Origin: Paracoccaceae bacterium
GTDB taxonomy: Bacteria; Pseudomonadota; Alphaproteobacteria; Rhodobacterales; Rhodobacteraceae
Direction of reading: 5' to 3'
Length of the DNA stretch: 64,000 nucleotides
Assembly: GCA_024742695.1 (NCBI GenBank)
Contig: JANSXY010000015.1
Span: 26,053-90,052, forward strand
The position numbers and the translations under genes were made by a program. Under the pieces are notes generated by a model. That model did no database searches. It was not told the DNA's origin and was given only the letters and a program-made list of their open reading frames with translations. Positions within the stretch are counted from its first letter, which is position 1, and every line of letters begins with the position of its first letter. Shown one piece after another: positions 55,424 to 64,000 of this stretch.

Positions 55424-58400
55424 ATGAAGATCGAACGCAAATTCACCCGCGACGGGCAGGACGCCTACGCCGGAATCGCCTTCACCACCACGGTGTCGGA
55501 GATCCGCAATCCCGACGGCAAGATCGTGTTTCGCAACGACGCGGTGGAGGTGCCCGAGGACTGGAGCCAGGTCGCGTCCGATGTCATCGCGCAGAAGTAT
55601 TTCCGCAAGGCCGGCGTGCCCGCGCGCCTGAAGCGCGTGCGCGAGAAGGGTGTGCCGGAGTTCCTGTGGCGCTCGGTCGCCGACGAGGCGGCGCTGGCCG
55701 ACCTGCCCGAGGACGCGCGGATGGGTGGCGAAACCTCGGCCAAGCAGGTCTTCGACCGGCTCGCGGGCGCCTGGGCCTACTGGGGCTGGAAGGGCGGCTA
55801 TTTCAGCACCGAGGCCGACGCCCGCGCCTATTTCGATGAAATGCGCTTCATGCTGGCCCAGCAGATGGCCGCGCCGAACAGCCCGCAGTGGTTCAACACC
55901 GGCCTGCACTGGGCCTATGGCATCGACGGCCCCGGCCAGGGGCATTTCTACGTCGACTACAGGACCGGCAAGCTGACCCAGTCGCAATCGGCCTACGAAC
56001 ATCCGCAGCCGCATGCCTGCTTCATCCAGTCGGTCAAGGACGATCTCGTCAACGATGGCGGGATCATGGACCTGTGGGTGCGGGAGGCGCGGCTGTTCAA
56101 GTACGGCTCGGGCACCGGCACCAACTTCTCGTCGCTGCGCGGCGAGGGCGAGAAACTGTCGGGCGGCGGCAAATCCTCGGGCCTGATGGGGTTCCTGAAG
56201 ATCGGCGACCGCGCGGCGGGGGCGATCAAGTCCGGCGGCACCACCCGGCGGGCCGCCAAGATGGTGATCTGCGACATGGATCACCCCGACATCGAGGCTT
56301 TCATCAACTGGAAGGTGATCGAGGAGCAGAAGGTGGCCAGCCTCGTCGCCGGCTCCAAGATGCACGAGGCGCGGCTGAACGACATCTTCGCGGCGATCCG
56401 CGAATGGGACGGCGCGCTGGCCGACGCCACCGATCCGGCGAAGAACCCGGCGCTGAAGGCCGCGATCCGCGCCGCCAAGAAGGTCTCGATCCCCGAAACC
56501 TACGTCAAGCGCGTGCTCGACTACGCGCGGCAGGGCTACGGCTCGATCGAGTTCCCGACCTACGACACCGACTGGGACAGCGAGGCCTACATGTCGGTCT
56601 CGGGCCAGAACTCGAACAACTCGGTGCGGGTGACGGATGCGTTCCTCAAGGCGGTCAGGGACGATGCCGACTGGGAACTGGTGCGCCGCACCGACGGCAA
56701 GGTCGCCAAGACCGTCAAGGCCCGCGAGTTGTGGGACCAGGTCGGCCATGCCGCCTGGGCCTGCGCCGACCCGGGCATCCAGTTCCATGACACGGTGAAC
56801 GCCTGGCACACCTGCCCGGCGGACGGGCCGATCCGCGGGTCCAACCCGTGCTCGGAATACATGTTCCTCGACGACACGGCCTGCAACCTCGCGTCGATGA
56901 ACCTGTTGACCTTCTATGCCGACGGACGGTTCGATGCCGAGGCCTATGTGCATGCCACCCGGCTGTGGACCCTGACGCTGGAAATCAGCGTGATGATGGC
57001 GCAGTTCCCGTCGAAGGAGATCGCGCAGCTCAGCTACGAGTTCCGCACCCTCGGCCTTGGCTATGCCAATATCGGCGGGCTGTTGATGAACATGGGCCTG
57101 GGCTACGACTCGCCCGAGGGCCGGGCGCTGGCGGGCGCGCTGACCGCGGTGATGACCGGCGTGTCCTACGCCACCTCGGCCGAGATCGCCGGCGAACTCG
57201 GCGCCTTTGCCGGCTACGCGAAGAACCGCGAGAACATGCTGCGGGTGATCCGCAACCATCGCCGCGCCGCGCATGGCGAAACCGGCGGCTACGAGGCGGT
57301 GAACGTCGCCCCGGTGGCGCTGGATGCCGCCAACTGCCCCGATGCCGGGCTGGTGACGCTGGCGCGTTCGGCCTGGGACGAGGCGCTCAGGCTGGGCGAG
57401 GCGCACGGCTATCGCAACGCGCAGGCCACCGTCATCGCGCCCACCGGCACGATCGGGCTGGTGATGGATTGCGACACCACCGGGATCGAGCCGGACTTCG
57501 CGCTGGTGAAGTTCAAGAAGCTCGCCGGCGGCGGCTATTTCAAGATCATCAACCGCTCGGTTCCCGCGGCGCTGGAAACGCTGGGCTACCGGTCCTCGGA
57601 GATCGAGGAGATCATCGCCTACGCGGTGGGCCACGGCACGCTGGGCAATTGCGCGGGCCTCAACCACACCGCGCTGATCGGCCACGGCTTCGGCCCCGCC
57701 GAGATCGAGAAGGTCGAGGCCGCGCTGCCCTCGGCCTTCGACATCCGCTTCGTCTTCAACCAGTGGACGCTGGGCGAGGAGTTCTGCACCGGCACGCTGG
57801 GCATCCCGGCCGAGAAGCTGAACGATCCGACCTTCGACATGCTGCGCCACCTGGGCTTTTCCAAGGCGCAGATCGAGGCCGCGAACGATCATGTCTGCGG
57901 AACCATGACGCTGGAGGGCGCGCCGCATCTGAAGGAAGAGCACTACCACGTCTTCGACTGCGCCAATCCCTGCGGCAAGAAGGGCCGCCGGTTCCTGTCG
58001 GTCGACAGCCACATCCGGATGATGGCGGCGGCGCAGTCGTTCATCTCGGGCGCGATCTCGAAGACGATCAACATGCCGAACTCGGCCACGATCGAGGATT
58101 GCCTGAGCTCCTACGAACTCAGCTGGTCGCTGGGCATCAAGGCCAACGCGCTCTACCGCGACGGCTCCAAGCTCAGCCAGCCGCTCGCCGCCGCGCTCGT
58201 CGAGGATGACGAGGAGGCCGAAGAGATCCTGGCCACCGGCACCCCGCAGGAAAAGGCGCAGGTGCTGGCCGAGAAGATCGTCGAGAAGGTGATCGTCAAG
58301 GAGGTGGTGCGCAGCCATCGCGAAAAGCTGCCCGAGCGCCGCAAGGGCTATACCCAGAAGGCGATCGTCGGTGGCCACAAGGTCTACCTGCGCACCGGCG

Positions 58401-59098
58401 AGTATTCGGACGGGTCGCTGGGCGAGATCTTCATCGACATGCACAAGGAAGGCGCCGGCTTCCGGGCGATGATGAACAATTTCGCCATCGCGGTCTCCGT
58501 CGGCCTGCAATACGGCGTGCCGCTGGAGGAATTCGTCGATGCCTTCACCTTCACCCGGTTCGAACCGGCCGGAATGGTCCAGGGCAACGACTCGATCAAG
58601 AACGCGACCTCGATCCTCGACTACATCTTCCGCGAACTGGCGGTCAGCTATCTCGACCGCACCGATCTTGCGCATGTGAAGCCCGAGGGCACGAGCTTCG
58701 ACACGATCGGCGGCGGCGAGGCCGAGGGCCAGCAGAACGTCGCGGACATGAGCGAGACGGCGGTGTCGAAATCGCTCGAGGTGCTCAAGCAGATCAGCTC
58801 CACCGGCTACCTGCGCAAGCGGCTGCCGCAGGAACTGGTGGTGTTCCAGGGCGGTGCCGGCGAGATCGCCGATCCCGAGGCCGCGCTGCACCGGCTGGTG
58901 CCGGAAACCGCGCAGATGAGCGTCGCGATCGGCGCCACGGCGCTGGCCACCGGCACCGTCAGCCTCGACGCGCGCACCAAGGCGAAGATGCAGGGCTACG
59001 AGGGCGACCCCTGCGGCGAATGTGGCAACTACACGCTGGTGAGGAACGGCACCTGCATGAAGTGCAACACCTGCGGCGCGACCAGCGGCTGCAGCTGA
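55424..59098 (+). CDS. nrdJ: Vitamin B12-dependent (class II) ribonucleotide reductase
   Basis: NrdJ reduces ribonucleotides to deoxyribonucleotides with an adenosylcobalamin-generated thiyl radical and works with or without oxygen. The 1224-residue protein is the long class II type. It has [16 protein letters not shown] (about 228-243), the active-site region [21 protein letters not shown] (in parts, about 476-496), the loop [20 protein letters not shown] (about 671-690) and a C-terminal Cys-rich tail [21 protein letters not shown] (in parts) for re-reduction. Start ATG 55424 ([17 protein letters not shown]) matches the family. Two NrdR boxes are upstream, and a 12-bp hairpin follows the stop. 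Confidence 0.97.
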   Translation: MKIERKFTRDGQDAYAGIAFTTTVSEIRNPDGKIVFRNDAVEVPEDWSQVASDVIAQKYFRKAGVPARLKRVREKGVPEFLWRSVADEAALADLPEDARMGGETSAKQVFDRLAGAWAYWGWKGGYFSTEADARAYFDEMRFMLAQQMAAPNSPQWFNTGLHWAYGIDGPGQGHFYVDYRTGKLTQSQSAYEHPQPHACFIQSVKDDLVNDGGIMDLWVREARLFKYGSGTGTNFSSLRGEGEKLSGGGKSSGLMGFLKIGDRAAGAIKSGGTTRRAAKMVICDMDHPDIEAFINWKVIEEQKVASLVAGSKMHEARLNDIFAAIREWDGALADATDPAKNPALKAAIRAAKKVSIPETYVKRVLDYARQGYGSIEFPTYDTDWDSEAYMSVSGQNSNNSVRVTDAFLKAVRDDADWELVRRTDGKVAKTVKARELWDQVGHAAWACADPGIQFHDTVNAWHTCPADGPIRGSNPCSEYMFLDDTACNLASMNLLTFYADGRFDAEAYVHATRLWTLTLEISVMMAQFPSKEIAQLSYEFRTLGLGYANIGGLLMNMGLGYDSPEGRALAGALTAVMTGVSYATSAEIAGELGAFAGYAKNRENMLRVIRNHRRAAHGETGGYEAVNVAPVALDAANCPDAGLVTLARSAWDEALRLGEAHGYRNAQATVIAPTGTIGLVMDCDTTGIEPDFALVKFKKLAGGGYFKIINRSVPAALETLGYRSSEIEEIIAYAVGHGTLGNCAGLNHTALIGHGFGPAEIEKVEAALPSAFDIRFVFNQWTLGEEFCTGTLGIPAEKLNDPTFDMLRHLGFSKAQIEAANDHVCGTMTLEGAPHLKEEHYHVFDCANPCGKKGRRFLSVDSHIRMMAAAQSFISGAISKTINMPNSATIEDCLSSYELSWSLGIKANALYRDGSKLSQPLAAALVEDDEEAEEILATGTPQEKAQVLAEKIVEKVIVKEVVRSHREKLPERRKGYTQKAIVGGHKVYLRTGEYSDGSLGEIFIDMHKEGAGFRAMMNNFAIAVSVGLQYGVPLEEFVDAFTFTRFEPAGMVQGNDSIKNATSILDYIFRELAVSYLDRTDLAHVKPEGTSFDTIGGGEAEGQQNVADMSETAVSKSLEVLKQISSTGYLRKRLPQELVVFQGGAGEIADPEAALHRLVPETAQMSVAIGATALATGTVSLDARTKAKMQGYEGDPCGECGNYTLVRNGTCMKCNTCGATSGCS

Positions 59099-59105
59099 CA
59101 ATTCG

Positions 59106-59133
59106 GCACGCCGCCCGGCAGCGGGCGGCGTGC
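59106..59133 (+). terminator. nrdJ hairpin terminator
   Basis: A perfect 12-bp stem GCACGCCGCCCG/CGGGCGGCGTGC with loop GCAG lies 7 bases after the nrdJ stop. It is very stable but without a U-tract. Confidence 0.7.
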
Positions 59134-59167
59134 AGGGTTCCGGGGCGGGTGCGCTCGCCCTAGACGA

Positions 59168-59253
59168 CGTTCAGGCCGCAGGCAGAAACCGGGCGGTATG
59201 AATGACGAGCCTGAACGGCGAAACTGGCGGGGGGCTTCGGCCCCCCGATTTTT
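59168..59253 (+). ncRNA. Candidate structured RNA between nrdJ and ilvH
   Basis: A perfect 9-bp long-range helix CGTTCAGGC (59168-59176) with GCCTGAACG (59209-59217) encloses an internal 32-nt region that can form CCGC/GCGG. It is followed by an intrinsic terminator on the same strand. No annotated plus-strand gene other than nrdJ could use it. It may be an independent sRNA or a structured nrdJ 3' UTR. No clear promoter is seen. Confidence 0.4.
59228..59253 (+). terminator. Intrinsic terminator with UUCG tetraloop
   Basis: A perfect 8-bp stem CGGGGGGC/GCCCCCCG is closed by TTCG and followed by ATTTTT. The U-tract is on the plus strand only, 18 bases before the ilvH stop on the other strand. 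Confidence 0.9.
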
Positions 59254-59270
59254 CCGTCAGGGCAGGCGGC

Positions 59271-59831
59271 TCAGCAGCCGCGCGCCAGCGCCGCCACGCC
59301 GGTGCGGGCGATCTCCTGCAGACCGAGCGGCCGCATCAGGTCCGCGAAGGCATCGATCTTTTCCGGCGTTCCGGTGATCTCGAACACGAAGCTTTCCAGC
59401 GTCGAATCGACGGCGTTGGCGCGGAAGATGTCGGCCAGCCGCAGCGCCTCGACCCGCTTCTCGCCGGTTCCGCAGACCTTCAGAAGCGCCAGTTCGCGCT
59501 CCACCGAGGGCCCCTCGACGGTCAGGTCGTGCACCTCGTGCACCGGCACGACCCGCGCCAGCTGCGCCTTGATCTGTTCGATCACCGCCGGCGTGCCGGT
59601 GGTCACCACCGTGATCCGCGACCGGTGGCCCGCGTGGTCGACCTCGGCCACGGTCAGGCTTTCGATATTGTAGCCGCGCCCGGAAAACAGCCCGATCACC
59701 CGCGCCAGCACCCCGGCCTCGTTGTCGACCAGCACCGCCAGCGTGTGGCGCTCCAGCCGCTCGACGTTCGGATCGCGCAGGTCGTAGGCGGAATGGCTCG
59801 ACGAGCCTTTCTTGATCTTCAAGGGCGACAT
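59271..59831 (-). CDS. ilvH: Acetolactate synthase small (regulatory) subunit
   Basis: IlvH binds valine and tunes the large subunit. The 186-residue protein has an N-terminal ACT domain (about 29-105, RHTLAVLVDNEAGVLARVIGLF and RGYNIESLTV in parts) and a C-terminal ferredoxin-like domain (RVEALRLADIFRANAVD, about 125-141). Length is typical of the proteobacterial small subunit. It lies 73 bp after ilvI, and repeat copy D occupies that gap just before its SD (GGGAGGGG). This may separate or tune expression of the two subunits. Confidence 0.95.
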   Translation of the reverse strand: MSPLKIKKGSSSHSAYDLRDPNVERLERHTLAVLVDNEAGVLARVIGLFSGRGYNIESLTVAEVDHAGHRSRITVVTTGTPAVIEQIKAQLARVVPVHEVHDLTVEGPSVERELALLKVCGTGEKRVEALRLADIFRANAVDSTLESFVFEITGTPEKIDAFADLMRPLGLQEIARTGVAALARGC

Positions 59832-59845
59832 GGCCCCTCCCTTCC

Positions 59846-59895
59846 GATTTTGGTCGAGAAATATCCTCGGGGGTGCGGGGGCAGACAGCCCCCGC
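59846..59895 (-). repeat. Dispersed 3'-end hairpin element, copy D (inside ilvI-ilvH)
   Basis: Nine bases after the ilvI stop, a perfect 8-bp stem GCGGGGGC/GCCCCCGC with loop TGTCT (minus-strand reading) is followed by ACCCCCGAGGATATTTCTCG and ACCAAAATC in sequence. Here CGAG-N7-CTCG can form a second small hairpin. Unlike the other copies it lies between two genes of one pathway in the same direction. Confidence 0.8.
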
Positions 59896-59904
59896 CGCGA
59901 CGTC

Positions 59905-61659
<1,755 letters not shown>

Positions 61660-61690
61660 CTTTCGCTCCATCCGTCCGTCATTCGCGCAC

Positions 61691-61718
61691 AAAAAAGCCC
61701 CCGGGGTCAGTCGGGGGC
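61691..61718 (-). terminator. Attenuator terminator of ilvIH
   Basis: On the minus strand GCCCCCG-N8-CGGGGGC (61718-61697) is followed directly by six T residues. It lies 38 bp before the ilvI start and after the leader peptide, so it ends transcription before ilvI when branched-chain amino acids are plentiful. Confidence 0.9.
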
Positions 61719-61760
61719 GCATGGGGAACCGTTCAGGTGTCCGTTACCGGCCCATGCGCC
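61716..61760 (-). promoter_or_regulatory. ilvIH antiterminator helix
   Basis: GGCGCATGGG (61760-61751, minus strand, within the last codons of the leader peptide) is a perfect 10-bp complement of CCCATGCGCC (61725-61716). The latter overlaps the 5' arm of the terminator by three bases. A ribosome stalled at the Ile/Val/Leu codons leaves this helix free to form and prevents termination. A ribosome reaching the stop covers it. Confidence 0.85.
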
Positions 61761-61791
61761 ATTTTCCTACAAGGATTACGATGTCGGCCAT
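61744..61791 (-). CDS. ilvIH leader peptide
   Basis: This 15-codon open frame reads MADIVILVGKWRMGR and stops with TAA. Five consecutive branched-chain residues (Ile-Val-Ile-Leu-Val, residues 4-8) are the control codons. A strong SD (GGAAGGAG, 61807-61800) stands 8 bases before the ATG, and a promoter (61819-61847) just upstream gives a short leader. It is followed by the antiterminator and terminator hairpins and then ilvI. The peptide has no function of its own; its translation senses charged tRNA-Ile, -Val and -Leu. Confidence 0.9.
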   Translation of the reverse strand: MADIVILVGKWRMGR

Positions 61792-61818
61792 CCCGTGGGC
61801 TCCTTCCGTGTGCGCGGG

Positions 61819-61847
61819 ACATTATGAGCGGGGGCAGGGGGCGTCAA
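61819..61847 (-). promoter_or_regulatory. ilvIH promoter
   Basis: On the minus strand TTGACG (61842-61847) and TAATGT (61819-61824) are separated by exactly 17 bp. The predicted start of transcription lies about 20 bases before the leader-peptide ATG. Confidence 0.65.
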
Positions 61848-61914
61848 CCGCATAAGGCGGAGAAAATGTCGCGCGGGGACGGAAATTTGAAACTTTCTTC
61901 CCGGGTTGCCGGGG

Positions 61915-62559
61915 TCAGAACCCCTTGCCGGTGCCCTGCAGGACGCCGTGTTCCAGCGCATAGCGTGTCAGCCCCGCGGTCGAGCTGATGCCGAGCTTGC
62001 GCTTGATGTTCTTGCGGTGGGTTTCCACGGTGCGCACGGATATGTCCAGTGCCAGAGCCACGTCCTTGTTCGACTTGCCCTGCGCGAGCTCCAGCAGGAT
62101 CGTCTGTTCGCGGGTGGTCAGCGGCTCGCGCCCGTCTGCCGTCTTGGGGGCGAGCGAGGCGTTGGCCCCGGTGCATAGGTACCGCTCTCCGCGCATGACG
62201 GCGTCGATGGCGATCTTGATCTCCTCGGTCGGGACGTCCTTGAGCACATAACCCATCGCCCCGTGACTGAGCGCGGTCGAGATGTATTCGGCGCTGTCAT
62301 GCATCGACAGGATCAGGATGCGCGTGTTCGGACGGCGTTCGAGGATGAGTTCGGTGGCCGAAAGCCCCGTTACGCCGGGCATGTTCAGGTCCATCAGGAT
62401 GACATCGGGCGCAAGCTCGTTCACGCGGTCGACGGCGTCCTGCCCGTTGCCCAGCGTTCCGACCACGCACAGGTCCTCGTAGGTTTCGAGGATCGCCTCG
62501 ACCCCCTCGGCGACCATCGGGTGATCGTCGACGATCAGGACGCGGACCGGCACCGTCAT
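61915..62559 (-). CDS. NarL/FixJ-type response regulator
   Basis: The 214-residue regulator has a receiver domain (1-120) with acidic pair Asp11-Asp12, phosphoacceptor Asp57 in ILMDLNMPG and Lys in YVLKD (about 109). A C-terminal LuxR-type helix-turn-helix (about 143-205, TTREQTILLELAQGKSNKD and VETHRKNIKRKLG) follows. Its start overlaps the stop of the sensor kinase gene by 4 bp, so they are a cognate pair. Layout is like MctR-type regulators of monocarboxylate transport, but the target is not in this window. Confidence 0.93.
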   Translation of the reverse strand: MTVPVRVLIVDDHPMVAEGVEAILETYEDLCVVGTLGNGQDAVDRVNELAPDVILMDLNMPGVTGLSATELILERRPNTRILILSMHDSAEYISTALSHGAMGYVLKDVPTEEIKIAIDAVMRGERYLCTGANASLAPKTADGREPLTTREQTILLELAQGKSNKDVALALDISVRTVETHRKNIKRKLGISSTAGLTRYALEHGVLQGTGKGF

Positions 62560-63977
62560 GCGCTTTCCTTCCGGGTTTGCGGCGGCAGCATGTGGCTCAG
62601 CGGAACCTGCGCCTCGATCACGGTGCCGGTCTCGGAGGACAGGACGCGCAGGGTTCCGTCCAGGCGTTCTATGCGCTCCTGCATGTTGCGCAGGCCAAGG
62701 CCCGCGCCCGCCTTCTGTTCGGGGGGCCAGGCCATCCCGCAGCCGTCGTCCGAGATGCGCAGGGTCGCGCCCTTGCGATGGCCGAAGACCCGAATCGACA
62801 CCTTCTCGGCGCCCGAGTGACGCTCGATGTTGGTCAGGGCTTCCTGCGCGACGCGGTAGAGCGCGATCTTGGCGTCCTGGTCCAGGCGGTTGCGGAACAC
62901 GACGGTCTCGAAGTCCACCTGCATGCCGGTGCGCCGGGCCATGTCCTCGGCAAGCGACTGCAGGGCGGGGCCGAGGCCCAGGTCGTCCAGCACCCCGGGC
63001 CTCAGGTCTCGGCTGATGCGGCGCACCTCCTGGATCGCGCCGCTGAGGCTGTCGATCCCCTTGCCGAGCGACTCACCGGCGCGCGGGTCGCCGGTGGACA
63101 GGCGCCGGCGTGCCAGTTCCAGCGCGTAGCGGACCCCGACAAGGATCTGGCTGATCGAGTCGTGCAGCTCGCGCGCCACGCGCCCGCGCTCTTCTTCCTG
63201 CGTGTGGAAGATGCGCTGGGTCAGCTCCTTCAGCTTGGCATCCGCAAGGCGGCGTTCGTGCAGGTTCAGCGCCATGAGCGAGGTGAAGACAAGCATGAGC
63301 GCGGCAAGGGTGATCGCGCCGATATAAAGGAAACTGCGCTGCGTGCGCGCCTCGACATCGGCGCGCGCCGCCGCGACCGTGTTCAGCACGTCGTCGATGA
63401 AGATGCCTGTGCCGATCGCCCAGCGCCAGTCCTGCAGGCCGATCACATAGGTGATCATGCGCGCCTCGTTCCCCGTTGTGGGCTTCCACCACAGGTGTTC
63501 GTGATAGCCCGAGCCGCGCCGCGCGATCTCTATGAAGCGGTCGGTGATCGGCGTGCCCTCGGAATCCGTCAGCCCCGACCAGTCGCGGTTGATGAGATGT
63601 GTCTGCCTCGGCGCGACGAGGTTGATGCCGTCATAGTCGAAGACGAAGAAATAGCCGTCCTGCCCGTAAAGCATCGCGGCGAGGATCTGCATCACCCGTG
63701 TCTTCGCGCGCTCGTCGTCGGGAAGGGCGTTGCCGTAGATCGCGCCGAAGGCGGTGCGCGCGATCGACAGGTAATTCTTCATCTCGTCCTTCTTGGCCTC
63801 GATAAGGCGACTTTCCAGCGCGGCGATCTCGCGTTCGGCTGAGGCGCGCGATTGCGCGATGACCAGGACCGAGATGGCGGAGGCCGCCAGCAGCAGCGGA
63901 AGCGCCGCAAGCACGAAGAGCTTGCGCTTGTAGTCCAGCCGGAAGGTCCGGCGCACCGCTTTTGTCAATCCAGTCAT
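62556..63977 (-). CDS. Sensor histidine kinase with extracytoplasmic Cache domain (HisKA_3 type)
   Basis: The 473-residue kinase has a first membrane helix (about 18-42) and a periplasmic single-Cache (sCache_2) domain (about 45-210, with GQDGYFFVFDYDGINLVAP and a WWKP segment). A second membrane helix lies at about 213-236. The HisKA_3 dimerisation domain has the phospho-accepting His in RVARELHDSISQI (about 273), and the ATPase domain has SDDGCGMAW and GLGLRNMQERIE. Cache domains of this type bind small carboxylates in related MctS kinases, so a short-chain organic acid is a plausible signal. It is coupled by ATGA to the response regulator. Confidence 0.92.
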   Translation of the reverse strand: MTGLTKAVRRTFRLDYKRKLFVLAALPLLLAASAISVLVIAQSRASAEREIAALESRLIEAKKDEMKNYLSIARTAFGAIYGNALPDDERAKTRVMQILAAMLYGQDGYFFVFDYDGINLVAPRQTHLINRDWSGLTDSEGTPITDRFIEIARRGSGYHEHLWWKPTTGNEARMITYVIGLQDWRWAIGTGIFIDDVLNTVAAARADVEARTQRSFLYIGAITLAALMLVFTSLMALNLHERRLADAKLKELTQRIFHTQEEERGRVARELHDSISQILVGVRYALELARRRLSTGDPRAGESLGKGIDSLSGAIQEVRRISRDLRPGVLDDLGLGPALQSLAEDMARRTGMQVDFETVVFRNRLDQDAKIALYRVAQEALTNIERHSGAEKVSIRVFGHRKGATLRISDDGCGMAWPPEQKAGAGLGLRNMQERIERLDGTLRVLSSETGTVIEAQVPLSHMLPPQTRKESA

Positions 63978-64000
63978 TCCGGGCCCCGTCGGTCCTCGGA

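Noticed and set aside
55193..59101. Very long antisense open frame (about 1300 codons) opposite nrdJ, and similar long frames opposite uvrA, ccmF, purL and trpE
   Set aside because: They are shadows of high-GC coding sequence: Arg/His/Gly/Ala-rich, with no recognisable domain, and perfectly nested on convincing genes.

Overview
This is an ordinary stretch of alphaproteobacterial chromosome, very GC-rich and densely coding. It most likely comes from a member of the Rhodobacterales (Rhodobacter/Rhodovulum/Paracoccus-like). The evidence is gene content and order: trpGDC-moaC-moeA-lexA-comEC-gltX-gltA, purL-bolA-grxD, ccmE-ccmF-ccmH interrupted by a gene-transfer-agent-type endolysin/holin pair, and a class II (B12-dependent) ribonucleotide reductase. 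The GTTC-N7-GTTC SOS boxes and the paired gap genes point the same way. No insertion sequence, prophage, CRISPR array or rRNA was found, and there is one tRNA (tRNA-Pro, UGG). Many genes overlap by ATGA or TGATG. Several start at GTG or TTG.

Layout. 1-4.2 kb: the end of an MFS transporter, a rhodanese, uvrA with an SOS box, and a small DUF2892 membrane protein. 4.3-10.7 kb: the distal valine-degradation pathway (isobutyryl-CoA dehydrogenase, 3-hydroxyisobutyryl-CoA hydrolase, 3-hydroxyisobutyrate dehydrogenase, methylmalonate-semialdehyde dehydrogenase), with a Crp/Fnr-type regulator at the operon end and a divergent LysR regulator. 10.7-16.2 kb: a CBS protein, coaD, two paralogous gap genes and tkt, with LacI-type palindromes before both gap genes. 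16.4-20.8 kb: a coiled-coil protein, zapA, grxD, bolA, purL and a MAPEG protein. 20.9-22.5 kb: a DGPF (YCII) protein with an ECF42-type sigma factor. 22.5-28.1 kb: a candidate sRNA, a LysR regulator, a fused indolepyruvate ferredoxin oxidoreductase and an acyltransferase. 28.2-35.1 kb: murI, argC, the ccm/GTA-lysis mosaic and an enoyl-CoA hydratase. 35.3-45.2 kb: gltA, gltX, comEC, lexA and the moeA-moaC-trpCDG operon. 45.3-53.7 kb: a polysaccharide-deacetylase-like protein, trpE, ppiD, an aminotransferase, gpt, fabI and pdxH. 53.9-59.1 kb: a double cold-shock-domain protein, a DUF192 protein, tRNA-Pro and nrdJ. 59.3-64 kb: ilvH-ilvI with a complete attenuator, then a NarL-type two-component system.

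The regulation is the most informative part. Direct reading gives: (i) a classical transcription attenuator in front of ilvI, with promoter, leader peptide (Ile-Val-Ile-Leu-Val run), antiterminator and terminator all visible; (ii) three GTTC half-sites spaced 11 bp apart at lexA and a consensus SOS box at uvrA; (iii) two NrdR-type boxes 31 bp apart before nrdJ; (iv) a dispersed hairpin element found four times, always directly after a stop codon and always in the same orientation to that gene; (v) an ~81-nt candidate sRNA with its own promoter and U8 terminator behind the LysR gene at 22.7 kb; (vi) a CtrA-like TTAA-N7-TTAA site before a small two-hairpin segment; and (vii) a promoter that would make ccmF mRNA leaderless, just downstream of the lysis cassette.

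No defence island or clearly new enzymatic system was seen. The least explained items are the recurrent 3'-end element and the candidate small RNAs.
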